DNA of 51,566 bases, from assembly GCA_005885555.1 (NCBI GenBank), contig VAWN01000034.1:1-51566 (forward strand), given 5' to 3'. This DNA comes from Actinomycetota bacterium (GTDB lineage: Bacteria > Actinomycetota > Actinomycetes > Mycobacteriales > Micromonosporaceae). How positions within the stretch are numbered: position 1 is the stretch's first letter; each line of letters starts with the position of its first letter. The notes under the pieces were generated by a model, which was not told the origin of the DNA, searched no databases, and saw only the letters and a list, made by a program, of their open reading frames with translations. Positions 48,225 through 51,566 of this stretch are shown piece after piece. The position numbers and the translations under genes were made by a program.

Positions 48225-49439
48225 ATGACCGACCCGGGCCGCCCGCGCGCCCTGCTCCTGGAGGGCATCCATCCCAACGCGGTGACCCGACTCGAATCCG
48301 AGGGGTACGCCGTCGAGGCGCTCGGCCGGGCACTGGACGAGGACGAGCTGACGGGCCGGCTGGCCGGGGTACACCTGCTGGGTATCCGGTCGAAGACCGC
48401 GGTGCGCGCCGCGGCGCTGAAGGCGGCCCCGGACCTGGTGGCCGTCGGGGCGTTCTGCATCGGCACCGACCAGGTGGACCTGGCCGCGGCGGCGGCCGCC
48501 GGGGTACCGGTCTTCAACGCGCCGTTCTCCAACACCCGCAGCGTCGTGGAGCTGGCCGTCGCCGAGATCATCGCGCTGACCCGCCGGCTCACCGAGAAGA
48601 ACGCCGCCATGCACGCCGGCGTGTGGGACAAGGCCGCCGAGGGCAGCCACGAGGTCCGCGGCCGCAACCTCGGCATCGTCGGGTACGGCAACATCGGCAC
48701 CCAGCTGTCGGTACTGGCCGAGAACCTGGGCATGCGGGTGTACTTCTACGACACCGCCGACCGGCTCGCCCTGGGCAACGCGCACCGCTGCGACACCCTC
48801 GACGAACTGCTCGGCGTGGCCGACGTGGTGACCCTGCACGTGGACGGCCGGCCGGGCAACAGCGGGTTCTTCGGCGCGGAGCAGTTCGCCCGGATGCGCT
48901 CCGGCAGCCTGTTCCTGAACCTGAGCCGCGGCTTCGTCATCGACCACGCCGCGCTGCGCCGGCACCTCGACTCCGGGCACGTCGCCGGCGCCGCGGTCGA
49001 CGTGTTCCCCGCCGAGCCGAAGGGCCGCGGCGACGAGTTCGTCTCCGAACTGCGCGGCCTGCCCAACGTCATCCTGACCCCGCACATCGGCGGTTCGACC
49101 GAGGAGGCGCAGGCCGACATCGGCTCCTTCGTGGCGAACAAGCTGGCCCAGTACGCCGCCGAGGGGGTCACCACGCTGAGCGTGAACCTGCCCCCGGTGG
49201 CGATGCCGCAGCAGCCCGGTACCCACCGGCTGGTGCACGTCCACCGCAACACCCCCGGCGTCCTGGCCGCGGTGAACAGCATCCTGGCCGGGCACCAGGT
49301 CAACATCGAGGGCCAGGTGCTGGGTACCCGCGGCGAGGTCGGGTTCCTGCTGACCGACATCGGCACGCGGTACGCCGACGACGTGGTGGACCAGCTGCGC
49401 GCGATGGAGCAGACGATCCGGCTGCGGGTCCTTCCGTGA
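48225..49439 (+). CDS. serA: D-3-phosphoglycerate dehydrogenase
   Basis: A 404-residue enzyme, the first step of serine synthesis (3-phosphoglycerate to 3-phosphohydroxypyruvate, NAD-linked). The substrate domain has AFCIGTDQVDL and the NTRSVVELA segment. The NAD-binding GYGNIGTQLS (GxGxxG) lies mid-protein. The catalytic triad Arg (NLSRGF), Glu (PAEP) and His (TPHIGGST) is present. A C-terminal ACT domain (RLVHVHRNTPGVLAAVNSIL) makes it the E. coli-type, about 400-residue form that can be serine-regulated. ATG 48225 has AGGAGGGG upstream. The stop overlaps the FAD oxidase start (GTGA), a meaningful coupling. Confidence 0.96.
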   Translation: MTDPGRPRALLLEGIHPNAVTRLESEGYAVEALGRALDEDELTGRLAGVHLLGIRSKTAVRAAALKAAPDLVAVGAFCIGTDQVDLAAAAAAGVPVFNAPFSNTRSVVELAVAEIIALTRRLTEKNAAMHAGVWDKAAEGSHEVRGRNLGIVGYGNIGTQLSVLAENLGMRVYFYDTADRLALGNAHRCDTLDELLGVADVVTLHVDGRPGNSGFFGAEQFARMRSGSLFLNLSRGFVIDHAALRRHLDSGHVAGAAVDVFPAEPKGRGDEFVSELRGLPNVILTPHIGGSTEEAQADIGSFVANKLAQYAAEGVTTLSVNLPPVAMPQQPGTHRLVHVHRNTPGVLAAVNSILAGHQVNIEGQVLGTRGEVGFLLTDIGTRYADDVVDQLRAMEQTIRLRVLP

Positions 49440-50791
49440 GCGACCTGTTCGAGCGGCTCCGGGAGATCGTCGGCGACGCGCACGTGCTCGTCGACCCGGA
49501 CCTGCGGGCGCCGTACGAGACGGACTGGACGCGCCGCTTCACGGGTACCGCCCGGTGCGTGGTCCGGCCGGCGGACACCGCCGAGGTCGCGGGCGTGGTC
49601 GCCGCGTGCGCCGCCGCCGGTACGCCGATCGTCGTGCAGGGCGGCAACACGGGCCTCGTCGGCGCCGGCATCCCGACCGGCTCCGAGGTGCTGCTCAGCC
49701 TCACCCGGCTCACCGGCATCGAACCGGTCGACCCGCTCGAAGCCCAGGTCACCGCCGAGGCCGGGGTGACGCTGGAGAACCTGCAGCGGCACGCCCGCGC
49801 GGCCGGGCTGGACTTCGGCGTGGACCTCGCCGCGCGCTCCGCCGCCACCGTCGGCGGCCTGGTCGCGACCAACGCGGGCGGTATCCGGGTGCTCCGCTAC
49901 GGCAGCATGCGCGCCCAGGTGACCGGGCTGGAGGCGGTGCTCGCCGACGGTACCGTGGTCAGCCGGCTGTCCGGGCTGGCCAAGGACAACACCGGCTACG
50001 ACCTGACCCAGCTGCTCGTCGGCAGCGAAGGCACGCTCGGTGTGGTCACGCGGGCGCGGCTGCGACTGGTACCGCTGCTGCCGGCGCGAGCCGTGGCGCT
50101 GGTGGGGCTGGCCACCACCGAGGATGCGCTGGCCCTGCTCGCGCGTGCCCGCGGCGCGCTCACCGGCCTCGCCGCGGCGGAGCTGTGCTACGCCGACGGC
50201 GTGGCGCTGGTGCGCTCCTACGCCGGCCTGCCGGCGCCCTTCCCCGAGGAGTACCCGGTCTACCTGGTACTGGAGTGCGCCGCGCGCAGCGACCCGACCG
50301 ACGAGCTGGTCGAGCTGCTCGGCGACGCCGGGGAGATCGGCGACGCCACGGTCGCCTCCGACGCGGCCGGCCGTACCCGGCTGTGGGCATACCGCGAAGC
50401 GCACACCGAAGCCATCAGCGCGGCGGGTATCCCGGTGAAGCTCGACGTCAGCGTGCCACTGCGCGAGCTGGCGAGCCTCGCCGCCCAGCTGCCCCCGACC
50501 GTCGACGCGGTCGCGCCGGGCGCCCGGCTGATCCTGTTCGGCCACCTCAACGAGGGGAACCTGCACGTCAACGTGCTCGGCGCCGGAGCGCAGGGCACCG
50601 AACTGACCGATGCGGTGCTGAACCTCGTCGCCGCCCATCGCGGCAGCATCAGCTCCGAACACGGGGTCGGCCGGGCCAAGGCGCGGTGGCTGTCGCTGTC
50701 CCGGTCGGATGCGGAGATTGCCACGATGCGCCGGATAAAGGCAGCCCTAGATCCCCCTGGGCTGATGAGTCCGGGCGTACTGTTGCCCTGA
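49436..50791 (+). CDS. FAD-binding oxidoreductase, D-2-hydroxyglutarate dehydrogenase-like
   Basis: A 451-residue protein of the VAO/GlcD fold. The FAD-binding domain has IVVQGGNTGLVGAGIP, TVGGLVATNAGGIRVLRYGSMRAQVTGL and LLVGSEGTLGVVTRARLRLVP. The C-terminal substrate domain ends in FGHLNEGNLHVNVLG (metal-type His/Glu) and SISSEHGVGRAK. This set is shared by D-lactate and D-2-hydroxyglutarate dehydrogenases. Start overlap with serA favours D-2-hydroxyglutarate: SerA reduces 2-oxoglutarate to it as a side or driving reaction, and such an enzyme reoxidises it. Substrate assignment is inference. Confidence 0.9.
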   Translation: MSDLFERLREIVGDAHVLVDPDLRAPYETDWTRRFTGTARCVVRPADTAEVAGVVAACAAAGTPIVVQGGNTGLVGAGIPTGSEVLLSLTRLTGIEPVDPLEAQVTAEAGVTLENLQRHARAAGLDFGVDLAARSAATVGGLVATNAGGIRVLRYGSMRAQVTGLEAVLADGTVVSRLSGLAKDNTGYDLTQLLVGSEGTLGVVTRARLRLVPLLPARAVALVGLATTEDALALLARARGALTGLAAAELCYADGVALVRSYAGLPAPFPEEYPVYLVLECAARSDPTDELVELLGDAGEIGDATVASDAAGRTRLWAYREAHTEAISAAGIPVKLDVSVPLRELASLAAQLPPTVDAVAPGARLILFGHLNEGNLHVNVLGAGAQGTELTDAVLNLVAAHRGSISSEHGVGRAKARWLSLSRSDAEIATMRRIKAALDPPGLMSPGVLLP

Positions 50792-50868
50792 CAGGCTTAC
50801 CGAGCGGTTGCTCCGCCGGATCATGGGTACCCCTTCCCTCGGCAGAGGAACCGATGGGGGAGGTGGCC

Positions 50869-51000
50869 ATGCCCAACGAGATGGGCACGATCGCAATGGC
50901 GTTCGTGTGGGAACTGTGGTTCCTGGCCGTGCTGTTGGTGGTCGGTGCCCTGGTCTGGCGGCAGGCGCACCCCAAGCAGCGCCACACGAACCGGCGGTAG
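50869..51000 (+). CDS. Small single-pass membrane protein (43 aa)
   Basis: A 43-residue protein from ATG 50869 with an ideal ribosome site (GGGGGAGG, 6 bases upstream). Residues about 10-34 form one hydrophobic helix (AMAFVWELWFLAVLLVVGAL), and the end is basic (WRQAHPKQRHTNRR). There are no homologues I recognise. The strong ribosome site and coherent topology support a real gene. Confidence 0.65.
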   Translation: MPNEMGTIAMAFVWELWFLAVLLVVGALVWRQAHPKQRHTNRR

Positions 51001-51054
51001 CGCGATTCCCCTTTCCGGCTCAACCCGGACACCGGATCGCCGATCATACGGGGT

Positions 51055-51198
51055 ATGGGGACGGGGCCGACACGCGTAGGCGCGCTGATCGAGCTGTCCC
51101 GGGCGGTGCGGGCCGCGGTCACCGACGAGCGGCGGTTGGCGGTACAGCTCGCCCACGCCGTGGTCACCCAGGTCGGTGATTCGGCGCAGGTATCGTGA
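51055..51198 (+). pseudogene. N-terminal remnant of a GAF-domain sensor
   Basis: A 47-residue frame (ELSRAVRAAVTDERRLAVQLAHAVVTQVGDS) that matches the first helix and strand of a GAF domain and then stops. The next frame starts at an overlapping GTG (51195) and encodes the last part of a GAF domain. The middle of the domain, normally about 80 residues, is missing. Confidence 0.5.
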
Positions 51199-51566
51199 CC
51201 CCGACCGGCTGCGTCCTCGGAGTACTGGTGGCCCGGCGCGCGGCCGGCTACTCCCCCGACGACATCGGGTACCTCACCGCGCTCGCCGACACCGCGGCCG
51301 CCACGCTGGACAGCGCCCGCCTCCTCGCTGACTCGGCGATGGCCGCCGAAGGGCTGCGCCGCCAGTCCGAGTGGCTCGACCAGGTGTCCGACGCGATCAT
51401 CACCTGCGACGCCGACCATCAGGTACTGACCTGGAACTCCGGCGCCGAGCTGACCTACCAGTACTCGTCGGCCGAGGCGGTCGGCTGCGACGCCGACGCG
51501 CTGCTCGCGACGGAGTACCGCACCGGCACCGGCGAACCGGTACCGGCCGAGGCCGTCTTCGCCGCG
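51195..51566 (+). CDS. GAF (C-terminal part) - PAS sensor protein, 3' end beyond window
   Basis: Open frame running off the window, 124 codons visible. It begins with the end of a GAF domain (GCVLGVLVARRAAGYSPDDIGYLTALADTAAATLDSARL). A PAS domain follows (QSEWLDQVSDAIITCDADHQVLTWNSGAELTYQYSSAEAVG). The output domain (histidine kinase, GGDEF or phosphatase) is not visible. GTG 51195 overlaps the stop of the preceding remnant (GTGA), so it could be reinitiated, or the pair could be one damaged gene with an internal deletion. Confidence 0.72.
   Translation, partial: MTPTGCVLGVLVARRAAGYSPDDIGYLTALADTAAATLDSARLLADSAMAAEGLRRQSEWLDQVSDAIITCDADHQVLTWNSGAELTYQYSSAEAVGCDADALLATEYRTGTGEPVPAEAVFAA

Noticed and set aside
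1-51566. GGTACC excess as a cloning or adaptor artefact (KpnI site)
   Set aside because: Sites lie inside conserved coding sequence at irregular spacing with different flanks, so they cannot be junctions left by assembly or cloning.
1-51566. tRNA, rRNA, CRISPR array, integrase or transposase
   Set aside because: No cloverleaf-like sequence, spacer-repeat series or recombinase motif was found in the gaps or frames read.

Overview
This window comes from a very GC-rich (about 73% G+C by eye) filamentous-type actinobacterium. Gene content (a PknG/GlnX/GlnH module, an SCO6745-family protein, a DUF574-type methyltransferase, many GTG starts and ATGA/GTGA overlaps) fits a Micromonosporaceae-like member of the Actinomycetota; genus assignment is not attempted. 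No rRNA, tRNA, CRISPR array, prophage or intact insertion sequence was seen, and no gene-free stretch exceeds 300 bases.

Layout. 1-7.5 kb: end of a sugar-type ABC permease, a degenerate ABC ATPase, a secreted protein of unknown family, a single-domain globin, three membrane/coiled-coil proteins, RNase Z and a DUF3140 protein. 7.5-11.4 kb: a GNAT / SCO6745-family / MFS operon (the MFS gene is frameshifted) divergent from an HxlR regulator with a palindromic operator candidate, then a PEBP-like lipoprotein. 11.4-13.4 kb: small hypothetical genes and a secreted protein next to a perfect hairpin. 13.5-25.6 kb: a co-directional minus-strand cluster, mostly overlapping genes: hypothetical, glnX, glnH, coiled-coil protein, pknG, PP2C phosphatase, VWA protein, FHA protein and two bPH2 membrane proteins. 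It reads as an amino-acid-sensing kinase/phosphatase pathway with its own phospho-reader. 25.8-34.9 kb: regulators: an intact PAS-GGDEF-EAL protein translationally coupled to a DUF574 methyltransferase, an ECF sigma factor with a membrane partner, and a second sigma-like factor next to a GGDEF-EAL protein whose two signature motifs are both lost. 35-48 kb: secreted and membrane proteins (GH20 hexosaminidase, two paralogous secreted proteins sharing one domain, a propeller-PKD protein with a frameshift, a BrkB-like protein, an SGNH hydrolase, a PQQ-propeller-like lipoprotein), an MFS exporter, and a PLP decarboxylase homologue without its lysine. 48-51.6 kb: serA overlapping a D-2-hydroxyglutarate-dehydrogenase-like gene, a tiny membrane protein, and a disrupted GAF-PAS sensor at the edge.

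The most striking signal is not a gene. The palindrome GGTACC occurs about 160 times by hand count, roughly one per 320 bases and about ten times the composition-based expectation. It occurs in all codon phases and between genes, and it drags in the otherwise rare codon GTA before proline. This resembles a highly iterated palindrome such as cyanobacterial HIP1, and I know of no description of it in actinobacteria.
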